Shown piece after piece: positions 54,265 to 62,211 of a DNA stretch of 64,000 nucleotides; the stretch's first letter is position 1; each line of letters opens with the position of its first letter. Made by a program: the position numbers and the translations under genes. Source of the stretch: CAYUYV01 sp050331455 (GTDB taxonomy: Bacteria; Pseudomonadota; Alphaproteobacteria; JAJFIK01); the NCBI GenBank assembly GCA_050331455.1, contig JBHJGV010000004.1, positions 124,001 to 188,000 of the forward strand, written 5' to 3'. Below the pieces are notes generated by a model, which did no database searches, was not told the DNA's origin, and worked only from the letters and a program-made list of their open reading frames with translations.

Positions 54265-56019
54265 ATGTCCTATGTACTGTTGTTTCGGGAGATGTGGGCC
54301 TATGCCGCGGGTCTGCGCTGGCGGATCGTCTTTTTCATCACCGCCCATGTCCTGTCCTTGCTCGGACCACTCTCCACACCGCTCGTTTTCGCCCAGATCC
54401 TCAACACCCTGCAAACCGCGCCGCCGGAAGACACCTTGTCCGGTGTCTCCGCCTGGGCAGGCATCTGGATCGGCCTTGCGCTCTGGTTCAACTTAGCCCA
54501 CAGAACCGCGCGCTATTTCGAAATCGACGTGGCCTTCCGTATCAAGCAACGCTTCCTCAACCGGCATTACGGACTCTTGATCAGCCTCCCGATGACCTGG
54601 CACACGAATCATCACTCCGGCGACACCATCGACCGGGTCAATCTCGCCGCGACGGCTCTCGGCGATTTTGCCGGCGGACAGTTCAATTATATAAATTATT
54701 TCATGGGGTTCTGGGGGCCCATGGTCGCCCTGTCGATCCTGTCCTGGCATCTGTCCGTGATCACCTTCGCCATGGCGGTCGTTGCCGTCACGGTTATCGT
54801 CCTGTTCGACCAGAGGCTCATTGTCCTTTACCGGACCATCAACGGGATCAATCACAAGATTTCCCAGACTCTGTTCGACTATGTCAGCAATATACGGACG
54901 ATCATCACCCTTCGCCTTGGCCGGCGCACCGCCCAGGAATTCGACCAACAGATTGCCCGCGCCTACGCCCCCACCATGGATGCCGAGGCCAAGGTGAACG
55001 CGGCCAAATGGTTCTGCGTGTCCCTGATCACCAATCTCACCCAGGTCGGCGCCGTGTTCTACTACATCTGGAGCCAGCTGCGCAGCCCGGGGGGCATCCT
55101 GATCGGCAATGTCGCCGCCGTTCTTCAGTATGGCGTGCAACTGACTCAGACCTTCGGCAGTATCGCTCGAGAGTATCAGGTGGTCGTCCAGAATCGGATC
55201 AATTTTGAGGCTGCAGCACCCATCCTGGAGGCCCTTGGCCCAGCGGTCGCCGTTCCGCCGCCGCCGCTCCGGGATTGGACGACCGTAGGCCTTCGCGGAT
55301 TGGGCTTTGGCTATAATGACGGCCCGACCGTGCTCAAGGGCGTGGATCTCGACATCAAACGCGGCGAACGGATCGCCCTTGTGGGGGCGAGCGGGTCCGG
55401 AAAATCGACGCTCATGGCCACGCTCCGCGGCCTTTACCCACCCTCCAGCGGACGACTGAGCCTCGACGGCGAGGCCCAGGAGACCCTCGACGTCCTGCTG
55501 GCCATCACAACGCTGATGCCCCAGGAGCCGGAGATTTTCGAAAACACAATCCGGTTCAATGTTCAATTCGGCATCGATTATCCCGAAGCGGATGTTCTAG
55601 AAGCGATCCAACTGGCCCAATTCGCCCCCGTGCTCGAACGCCTCCCCCAGGGTCTCGATACCGATGTACGCGAGCGCGGGGTCAGCCTCTCCGGTGGGGA
55701 GCGTCAAAGACTGGCCCTGGCCCGCGGCATCCTGGCGGCGCGAAACAGCACCCTGATCCTGATGGACGAACCAACGAGCAGCGTGGACGCCGCAAACGAA
55801 TTCATGATCTATGAAAACCTGTTCAGCCACTTCAAGGATACCGCCCTGATCGCCTCGATCCACCGGCTCCACCTGCTCGCCCATTTCGACCGGATCCTCT
55901 TGATGGACCGTGGACGGATCATCGAGTCGGGACCGTTTCACACACTGCGCGATGGCGACGGCCCCTTCAGCAGCCTATGGCAGGCCTATATCGCAAACAC
56001 GGAACCGTCCAATGCCTGA
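54265..56019 (+). CDS. ABC exporter, fused membrane and ATPase domains
   Basis: A 584-residue half-transporter. The first 320 residues form a six-helix type I exporter domain; the rest is the nucleotide-binding domain with Walker A GASGSGKST at 374-382, Q-loop TLMPQEPEIF, the ABC signature LSGGERQRLALARG, Walker B LILMDEPTSSVD and an H-loop in ASIHRLH. It would act as a homodimer, exporting a lipid, peptide or drug. A GAGGACGAGG stretch precedes the start. It is the last gene of the serine-hydrolase/flavin-reductase unit and ends 24 bp from convergent parB. Confidence 0.93.
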   Translation: MSYVLLFREMWAYAAGLRWRIVFFITAHVLSLLGPLSTPLVFAQILNTLQTAPPEDTLSGVSAWAGIWIGLALWFNLAHRTARYFEIDVAFRIKQRFLNRHYGLLISLPMTWHTNHHSGDTIDRVNLAATALGDFAGGQFNYINYFMGFWGPMVALSILSWHLSVITFAMAVVAVTVIVLFDQRLIVLYRTINGINHKISQTLFDYVSNIRTIITLRLGRRTAQEFDQQIARAYAPTMDAEAKVNAAKWFCVSLITNLTQVGAVFYYIWSQLRSPGGILIGNVAAVLQYGVQLTQTFGSIAREYQVVVQNRINFEAAAPILEALGPAVAVPPPPLRDWTTVGLRGLGFGYNDGPTVLKGVDLDIKRGERIALVGASGSGKSTLMATLRGLYPPSSGRLSLDGEAQETLDVLLAITTLMPQEPEIFENTIRFNVQFGIDYPEADVLEAIQLAQFAPVLERLPQGLDTDVRERGVSLSGGERQRLALARGILAARNSTLILMDEPTSSVDAANEFMIYENLFSHFKDTALIASIHRLHLLAHFDRILLMDRGRIIESGPFHTLRDGDGPFSSLWQAYIANTEPSNA

Positions 56020-56043
56020 CAGGACCGTCCGGATGCGAGGGAC

Positions 56044-57027
56044 TCATGTCTGGGCCAGGCGACGGCAAATATCGTCAAGCTGTTCCAGGCTGGAATAGGT
56101 GATGCGCACGGTGCCCCCGCTTTCGGGCCCGCGAAAATCGATGGCGACGGGCAAACCAATCGCATTGGAAACATTCCGTTCCAACGCCGCCGTATCCGCA
56201 TCCTTTTCCGGGCCAGCCTTGAACGCGACCTTTTTCCCCGTCTTGTCGGCAGCGGACGGTGCGCTGTCATCGGCACTTTCGGTGCGGACCAGCGCTTCGG
56301 TCTGACGCACATTCAGGCCTTTCGACATGATGGCCTTGGCGAGCACGTCCGCATCGTCCGCCCCCACAAGCGCCCGGGCATGACCCGCCGACAGGGCGCC
56401 GGTGCGCACCAGATCCTGAACCGATGGCGGCAGCGAAAGCAGCCGCGTCATATTGGCGACATGGCTCCGGCTTTTACCGATCAACTTGGAAAGTTGATCC
56501 TGGGTGTAGCTGAATTTCTGGATCAGAAGCTGGTAGCCGGCCGCCTCTTCAAGCGCGTTAAGGTCTGCACGCTGAATATTCTCAACGAGAGCAACCTCCA
56601 GAACTTCCGCATCCGTCAGATCCTTGACGATTACGGGGACCGTATGGAGCTTCGCTTTCTGGGCCGCCCGCCAGCGCCGCTCTCCGGCGACGATCTCGAA
56701 CTGGCCGCCCTCCGCTTTGTCCCGGCCCTGGGGCCTTTGGCGGACGATGATGGGCTGAAGGACGCCCCGTTCCCGGATGGACTGGGCCAGTTCCTCCAGA
56801 TCCGCGTCGTCGAAGCTGCGCCGGGGCTGGTCCGGATTGGCGTGGACGAATTCGATGGGCACATCCCGCAGACCCTTGGCCTTTTCGCCGGCCGGGCCCG
56901 CATCCGCGGCCCGCGCGCCGCCCTTGCTGCCTTTCCCCGCACCCTGGCCAGCCGGCGCGTTCGAGGCCTCGCCGAGAAGGGCTTCAAGGCCCCGCCCCAG
57001 TCCGCGCTGTTTTACCTGTTCAGCCAT
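56044..57027 (-). CDS. parB: Chromosome partitioning protein ParB
   Basis: CTP-dependent clamp that loads at parS and spreads to form the segrosome. The 327-residue protein begins with a GLGRGLEALLGE motif, has the CTP-binding GERRWRAAQKA box and ENIQRADLNALEEA, then an HTH (GKSRSHVANMTRLLSLP) for parS binding, and the C-terminal dimer domain. GGAGGCGG precedes ATG 57027. It follows parA by 129 bp. Two parS sites lie 1.7 and 3.6 kb upstream, inside and before the mnmG-rsmG genes. Confidence 0.98.
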   Translation of the reverse strand: MAEQVKQRGLGRGLEALLGEASNAPAGQGAGKGSKGGARAADAGPAGEKAKGLRDVPIEFVHANPDQPRRSFDDADLEELAQSIRERGVLQPIIVRQRPQGRDKAEGGQFEIVAGERRWRAAQKAKLHTVPVIVKDLTDAEVLEVALVENIQRADLNALEEAAGYQLLIQKFSYTQDQLSKLIGKSRSHVANMTRLLSLPPSVQDLVRTGALSAGHARALVGADDADVLAKAIMSKGLNVRQTEALVRTESADDSAPSAADKTGKKVAFKAGPEKDADTAALERNVSNAIGLPVAIDFRGPESGGTVRITYSSLEQLDDICRRLAQT

Positions 57028-57156
57028 GATCCGCCTCCACGACGCCATTCATTGGAATTGGCGTTAACCTTTCGCCCAAAGCCCTAACGGCGTCCTAACG
57101 CCGGGATGGTCCGGCGCCCCGATCCACAGGACGGACATCTCCGGGTCCGGGGCCGA

Positions 57157-58071
57157 TCACGCGACCGCGCTTTCCCGCTCAATGAGCTCCCGGGCCAACG
57201 CGATATAGGCCTGGCTGCCGGCGCATTTGAGGTCGTAAAGCAAGGCCGGCTTTCCGTGAGACGGGGCCTCCGACACTCGCACATTGCGCGGGATCACGGT
57301 GTCGTAGACGGCGCCGCCCATATGTTCGCGGACATCCGAAGCCACCTGCTCGGACAGATTGTTCCGCTTGTCATACATGGTCAGAACGATGCCCTGGATC
57401 TCCAAGGCCGTGTTGAGGGAGCCCTTCACGAGATCGATGGTTCGCAGCAGCTGGCTGAGACCTTCCAGCGCGAAAAATTCGCATTGCAGAGGCACCAGCA
57501 CGGCATGGCCCGCCGTCAGGGCATTGATGGTGAGCAAATTGAGCGAAGGCGGACAATCAATCAGAATATAGTCATAACCCTCCGCTTCCGGCGCATTTGA
57601 ACGTCCGTTCTTGCCGTCAAGGGCATCCATATGGGCGAAGAACCGGTTCAGGGAATCCCGCAGGCGATAGGAGCGCCGCTCCACACCGATCAGTTCGAGT
57701 TCGGCGCCTGAAAGATCAACCGTAGACGGAACGATATCCAGTCCCGGCACGCGGGTCCTCACAATGGCCCGATGGACCTCCTCGTCCTCGGCCATGAGGT
57801 CATAGGTGGTGACCTGCCGGTCGTCCCGGCGGATGCCGAGCCCCGTGCTGGCGTTGCCCTGAGGGTCCATATCGATGATCAAGGTCCGGCACCCGATGGC
57901 CGCCAATGCCGTGCCGAGATTGATCGCCGTCGTGGTCTTGCCGACGCCGCCCTTCTGATTGGCGATGACCAGCACGCGGGGCGGCAGACTTTCGTCCGAA
58001 TCCGGCCGGTGCCGGACCGCCGGCTCGAGCCCCAGGAAGGGATCCTCTTCCCGTGGAACGTCTTCCGTCAC
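57157..58071 (-). CDS. parA: Chromosome partitioning ATPase ParA (Soj)
   Basis: Walker-type ATPase that moves ParB-parS complexes along the nucleoid. The 304-residue protein has an N-terminal extension of about 30 residues, the deviant Walker A KGGVGKTTT with its signature lysine (ANQKGGVGKTTTAINLG), switch I DMDPQGNASTGLG and switch II DYILIDCPPSLNLLT. The start is GTG 58071 with AGGAGATAG upstream. It sits between rsmG and parB in the conserved order mnmE-mnmG-rsmG-parA-parB; the gap to rsmG is only 34 bp. Confidence 0.98.
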   Translation of the reverse strand: MTEDVPREEDPFLGLEPAVRHRPDSDESLPPRVLVIANQKGGVGKTTTAINLGTALAAIGCRTLIIDMDPQGNASTGLGIRRDDRQVTTYDLMAEDEEVHRAIVRTRVPGLDIVPSTVDLSGAELELIGVERRSYRLRDSLNRFFAHMDALDGKNGRSNAPEAEGYDYILIDCPPSLNLLTINALTAGHAVLVPLQCEFFALEGLSQLLRTIDLVKGSLNTALEIQGIVLTMYDKRNNLSEQVASDVREHMGGAVYDTVIPRNVRVSEAPSHGKPALLYDLKCAGSQAYIALARELIERESAVA

Positions 58072-58105
58072 TGGACTATCTCCTGAGCTTGCTGCCGGTG
58101 GCGGG

Positions 58106-58771
58106 TTAATCAGGCGCGGAACCGTCTGACCGGGGCGCGATGGTGCTCAAGACCAGGATCCGGCCCGTGGGATCCGTGACGCTGTCATGGCTTTCGACCG
58201 TGAAGGTCCAAGACTCTCGGGCCTGGGTCAATTCCACATCGGCCTGCCGCCCTTTAAGAAGAATGAGTGAGTCGCCGACCCCGAGAAAGGGTGCGCCATA
58301 GGTCAAGAGCTGCGCAACTGGCGCACAGGCCCGTGCCGTCACGGCCCCGCAGGACCAGGGCGTGAGCGCTTCCACCCGGGCATGGTGAACCCGCGCCTTG
58401 GCCCCCGTGCGGCTTATGATATCGGTGAGAAAGGCGGCTTTGCGGCCGTCGCTTTCGACGCAATGGATCTCGGGCCCACCCTGAGCCGCGCTGGCGATAC
58501 CCAGGACGATACCCGGAAAGCCGGCGCCGCTGCCGATATCGAGGATGGGCCGGCTGCCCTCAGCCAGGAAAGGCCAGAGCTGCGCGCTGTCCAGAATATG
58601 TCGGGTCCAAAGGAGCGGCACGGTTTTCGGCCCGACCAGATTGATACGGGCCTGCCATTGCACAAGGCGGTCGGCATAAATCTGAAGGGCGTCCAGTGTT
58701 TCACGTGAAACGAGGCCGGCCCGGGCCAGGGCATCCCGCTCGGCGGGTGTCGGTTGCCCCGCCTCAGGCAA
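58106..58771 (-). CDS. rsmG: 16S rRNA (guanine527-N7)-methyltransferase RsmG (GidB)
   Basis: Methylates G527 of 16S rRNA; loss gives low-level streptomycin resistance in other bacteria. The 221-residue protein has the SAM-binding LDIGSGAGFPGIVLGI motif and RHILDSAQLWPFL, both typical. The start at 58771 is TTG, overlapping the mnmG stop by 8 bp, so it is likely translated by coupling; the ribosome site is poor and a later start is possible. Codons for VSRET lie in a parS site (58697-58712), so the DNA serves two purposes here. Confidence 0.95.
   Translation of the reverse strand: MPEAGQPTPAERDALARAGLVSRETLDALQIYADRLVQWQARINLVGPKTVPLLWTRHILDSAQLWPFLAEGSRPILDIGSGAGFPGIVLGIASAAQGGPEIHCVESDGRKAAFLTDIISRTGAKARVHHARVEALTPWSCGAVTARACAPVAQLLTYGAPFLGVGDSLILLKGRQADVELTQARESWTFTVESHDSVTDPTGRILVLSTIAPRSDGSAPD
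58697..58712. other. parS site (ParB-binding centromere) inside rsmG
   Basis: Matches 15 of 16 positions of the consensus TGTTTCACGTGAAACA (last base G). The palindrome core GTTTCACGTGAAAC is perfect at 58698-58711. Confidence 0.95.
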
Positions 58772-60650
58772 CGGCCGGCTCGACCGCTTGCGAACCGGAC
58801 GCCCGGCGCTTCACATGTCCGAGAACCAATGTCAGGGCCGCGGGTGTGACCCCGTCAATCCGGCTCGCCTGACCCAGGGTGCGGGGCCGCGCACGATCCA
58901 GCTTTTCCCGGATCTCGGTCGAAAGACCCGCGATAATCCCATAGTCCAGATCCGCCGGCAGAGCGAGGCCCTCATCCTTCTTGAAGGCCTCAATATCCGC
59001 CTGCTGACGATCCAGATAGCCGGCATAAAGGGCATCCACTTCGAGCTGCTCGACAATGGCCGCCCCGAATGTCCCGAGTTCAGGCCAGATTCCGGCCAGA
59101 TCGTTAAAGCTAATCGACGGATAGGACAGGAGATCAAGAGCGGACCGGCGGACCCCGTCCTGATTGACGGCCAGACCGTGGCGCGCTGCCTCCGGCGGTG
59201 TCAGGGTGCGGGCCGCTGCAAGGGAGCGCGCCGCCGCCAGGTGATCCATCTTGCGTTTGAATGCATCGGCCCGTTCGGGACCCACACAACCCCATGCCAG
59301 ACCCAGGCCGGTCAGACGCTGGTCCGCATTGTCCGCCCGCAGTGTCAACCGATACTCGGCCCGGGAGGTGAACATGCGATAGGGCTCGCTCACGCCGCGG
59401 GTCACCAGATCGTCGATCATCACGCCGATATAGGCCTGGGACCGGTCCAGGATGACGGGGTCCGACCCGCCGGCGAGGTGTGCGGCGTTGAGACCCGCCA
59501 TCAAGCCCTGGGCCGCAGCTTCCTCATAGCCCGTGGTGCCGTTGATTTGTCCGGCCAGGAATAGGCCCGGAAGGGCCTTCACTTCCAGGGTGGGCGACAG
59601 GTCCCGCGGATCGACATAGTCATATTCGATGGCATAGCCCGGCCGGAGGATACTCACCCGCTCCAGTCCCGGAATGGTGCGCACGAAGGCCGCCTGAATG
59701 TCCTCCGGCAGGCAGGTCGAAATACCGTTCGGATAGACCGTGTGATCGTCCAGACCTTCCGGCTCCAGGAAGATCTGGTGGCTCTCCTTTTCGGCGAAAC
59801 GGACCACCTTGTCTTCGAGGGACGGGCAGTACCGCGGCCCGCGCCCGCCGATCCGGCCCGCATAGACCGCGGACCGGTGCAGGTGATCGGCCACGATGCG
59901 ATGGGTCTTTGGCGTTGTCCCCGTGATGTGACAGGGGATCTGGGGCGTGGTGATCCGCTCCGTGAGGAAGGAAAACGGCACGGGCGGCGTGTCGCCGGGC
60001 TGTTCTTCCAAGGCGTCCCAGTCAATGGTCCGGCCGTCGAGCCGGGGCGGTGTTCCGGTCTTGAGCCGCCCCATGGTCAGGCCAAGACCGTAGAGCCGGT
60101 CCGCAAGGGCAATGGCCGGCGCATCGCCGACCCGGCCCGCGGGAATGCGCTCATGACCAATATGGATCATGCCCCGCAGAAAGGTGCCCGTCGTGAGCAC
60201 AACGGCCCCCGCGTCGATCCGTCGGCCATCCCCAAGCACCACGCCGGTCGCCCTACCGTCCGCAACCGCAATGTCTTCGACGGCACCGGCGAGGATGGTC
60301 AGGCCATCGGTCTCGGCCAGACAGGTCTGCATGGCAGACTTATAGAGGGCGCGGTCCGACTGGGCCCTGGGGCCACGCACGGCCGGGCCTTTTTTTCGGT
60401 TCAGCAAACGAAACTGGATGCCGGCGGCATCCGCGATCCGGCCCATCACCCCGTCCAGGGCATCGATCTCGCGCACGAGATGGCCCTTGCCGAGCCCGCC
60501 AATGGCGGGATTGCAGGACATTTCGCCGATGGTCTCCCGTTTGTGAGTCACGAGGCAGGTGTTCGCACCCTGGCGCGCCGCCGCCGCTGCGGCCTCGCAG
60601 CCGGCATGGCCGCCGCCGATCACCACCACATCGAACCGCATGACTCTCAT
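58764..60650 (-). CDS. mnmG: tRNA uridine-5-carboxymethylaminomethyl modification enzyme MnmG (GidA)
   Basis: FAD-dependent partner of MnmE that modifies U34 of tRNAs reading split codon boxes. The 628-residue protein has the FAD loop VVVIGGGHAGCEAA, the MSCNPAIGGLGKGHLVREID motif and the C-terminal helical domain. ATG 60650 is used; ATG 60641 is three codons later. A parS site fills the 22-bp spacer to mnmE. Gene order mnmE-mnmG-rsmG-parA-parB is the common alphaproteobacterial origin-proximal arrangement. Confidence 0.98.
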   Translation of the reverse strand: MRVMRFDVVVIGGGHAGCEAAAAAARQGANTCLVTHKRETIGEMSCNPAIGGLGKGHLVREIDALDGVMGRIADAAGIQFRLLNRKKGPAVRGPRAQSDRALYKSAMQTCLAETDGLTILAGAVEDIAVADGRATGVVLGDGRRIDAGAVVLTTGTFLRGMIHIGHERIPAGRVGDAPAIALADRLYGLGLTMGRLKTGTPPRLDGRTIDWDALEEQPGDTPPVPFSFLTERITTPQIPCHITGTTPKTHRIVADHLHRSAVYAGRIGGRGPRYCPSLEDKVVRFAEKESHQIFLEPEGLDDHTVYPNGISTCLPEDIQAAFVRTIPGLERVSILRPGYAIEYDYVDPRDLSPTLEVKALPGLFLAGQINGTTGYEEAAAQGLMAGLNAAHLAGGSDPVILDRSQAYIGVMIDDLVTRGVSEPYRMFTSRAEYRLTLRADNADQRLTGLGLAWGCVGPERADAFKRKMDHLAAARSLAAARTLTPPEAARHGLAVNQDGVRRSALDLLSYPSISFNDLAGIWPELGTFGAAIVEQLEVDALYAGYLDRQQADIEAFKKDEGLALPADLDYGIIAGLSTEIREKLDRARPRTLGQASRIDGVTPAALTLVLGHVKRRASGSQAVEPAVA

Positions 60651-60656
60651 CCACTC

Positions 60657-60672
60657 CGTTTCACGTGAAACA
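60657..60672. other. parS site between mnmE and mnmG
   Basis: Matches 15 of 16 positions of TGTTTCACGTGAAACA (first base C). It lies exactly between the mnmE stop codon (60673-60675 on the minus strand) and the mnmG start. Confidence 0.95.
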
Positions 60673-62067
60673 CTACTTGCCGATACAAAAGTCCCGAAAC
60701 ACTATATCGAGCAGGTCTTCCACATCCACCGCTCCGGTAATGCGCCCCAGGGCCCTCATGGCGAGCCGCAGGTCCTCCGCCAGCAGTTCCGGTGCCCCGG
60801 CACCGACCCGCATGCCGTCAAGGGCACGCCGCAGATGCCCGACACAATCCTCGAGAGCCTCCCGGTGGCGCAGGCGGGTCAGCGGCGTCTCGGTCGCCAC
60901 CGGCACTATTGTTCGCATACGGTCGGTCAGGACAGACAGGACCCGGTCGAGGCCGTCCCCCGTCTCGGCGGAAACGGCGTGGATGACCTTTTCCGTCCAC
61001 GGCCCATCTTTGGACAATGCCGCCACCGCGCCGCGCAGGGCCGCCGGATCGAGGCGATCGGACTTGTTCAGGAGAACGCAATCTCCCTCACGCCAGTGGT
61101 CCACCAGGGCGGTTCGATCCGCCGATAGCCCGCTGTCACCGCCGGTTCCGTCGACCACAAAGATGCGCAGATCAGCGGCCTCGGCGGTGGCCACAGCCCG
61201 GCGGATGCCTTCACGCTCGACGGCGCCGATCGTCTCGCGCAACCCCGCCGTGTCCGCCACCCGCACCGGCACACCGCCCAGATCCAGGGCCACGTCCACC
61301 ACGTCCCGGGTGGTGCCGGGCTCCGGCGACACGATGGCCACGTCCCGGCGGGCCAACAGATTGAGAAGCGTGGACTTACCCGCATTGGGCGCACCCAGGA
61401 TCACCACGGAGACCCCGTCCCGAAGCCGCTCTCCGCGCCGGGGATCGCTCAAGTGCCGATCCATCTCCGCGATCAAACCGGTGAGATCGGTTCCCAGATG
61501 CGCCAGCACCCGATCAGGGGCGTCGCCTTCATCGGGAAAATCGATCTCCGCCTCACCATGGGCCATCATCCGTATGAGCCGGTCGCGCCAGCCGCCGATC
61601 AACCGGCCGAGGGCCCCTTCGGTCTGGGCCAGGGCCTGGCGCCGCTGGCCATCGGTCTCAGCATGGATGAGGTCCAGAAGACCTTCTGCCTGCGTCATAT
61701 CCATGCGTCCGTTCAGGACCGCCCGGCGGGTGAACTCGCCCGGCTCCGCCGCGCGCAGGCCAGGCAAAGCCGCCAGGGCCGCGAGGGTGGCCGCGAGGGT
61801 GGCCCGGCCGCCATGACCCTGGATTTCCGCGCAGTCCTCGCCCGTGAAACTGCCGGGACCGGGAAACCAGAGCGTGAGCGCCTGGTCGATGACCTCGCCC
61901 GTATCCGGCTGCCGGATGCGGTCCAGCCTGGCGCGGCGCGGCGCGGGACAATCCCGGCCGGTCAGCGCGGCCAGGGCCGGGCCGGCCCGTTCGCCCGACA
62001 GGCGGATCACCGCCACGCCCGCCAGGCCGGCACCGCTCGAAACGGCAAAGATCGTATCTTCAGCCAT
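60673..62067 (-). CDS. mnmE: tRNA modification GTPase MnmE (TrmE)
   Basis: Potassium-activated GTPase that with MnmG builds cmnm5U34 in tRNA. The 464-residue protein has the formyl-THF-binding N-domain (GAGLAGVAVIRLSG), helical domain, inserted G-domain with GAPNAGKSTLLN and the DTAGLRE switch, and the essential C-terminal FCIGK cysteine motif. The ATG at 62067 starts directly at the domain; ATG 62091 is an alternative eight codons upstream. It is the first gene of the block ending in parB. Confidence 0.97.
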   Translation of the reverse strand: MAEDTIFAVSSGAGLAGVAVIRLSGERAGPALAALTGRDCPAPRRARLDRIRQPDTGEVIDQALTLWFPGPGSFTGEDCAEIQGHGGRATLAATLAALAALPGLRAAEPGEFTRRAVLNGRMDMTQAEGLLDLIHAETDGQRRQALAQTEGALGRLIGGWRDRLIRMMAHGEAEIDFPDEGDAPDRVLAHLGTDLTGLIAEMDRHLSDPRRGERLRDGVSVVILGAPNAGKSTLLNLLARRDVAIVSPEPGTTRDVVDVALDLGGVPVRVADTAGLRETIGAVEREGIRRAVATAEAADLRIFVVDGTGGDSGLSADRTALVDHWREGDCVLLNKSDRLDPAALRGAVAALSKDGPWTEKVIHAVSAETGDGLDRVLSVLTDRMRTIVPVATETPLTRLRHREALEDCVGHLRRALDGMRVGAGAPELLAEDLRLAMRALGRITGAVDVEDLLDIVFRDFCIGK

Positions 62068-62211
62068 GGTGCCTGCGCGCTCCTTGCTCATGTTGTTCCG
62101 ATGAACCACGGCGCACCCGCGTCGCGGCGCTTGGGGGACCGGTCAAGGTGCATTATGGTCAAGACCCGATGAGTTCGGCATGCATACGACCGAGACCGGA
62201 GAAAACGCCCC

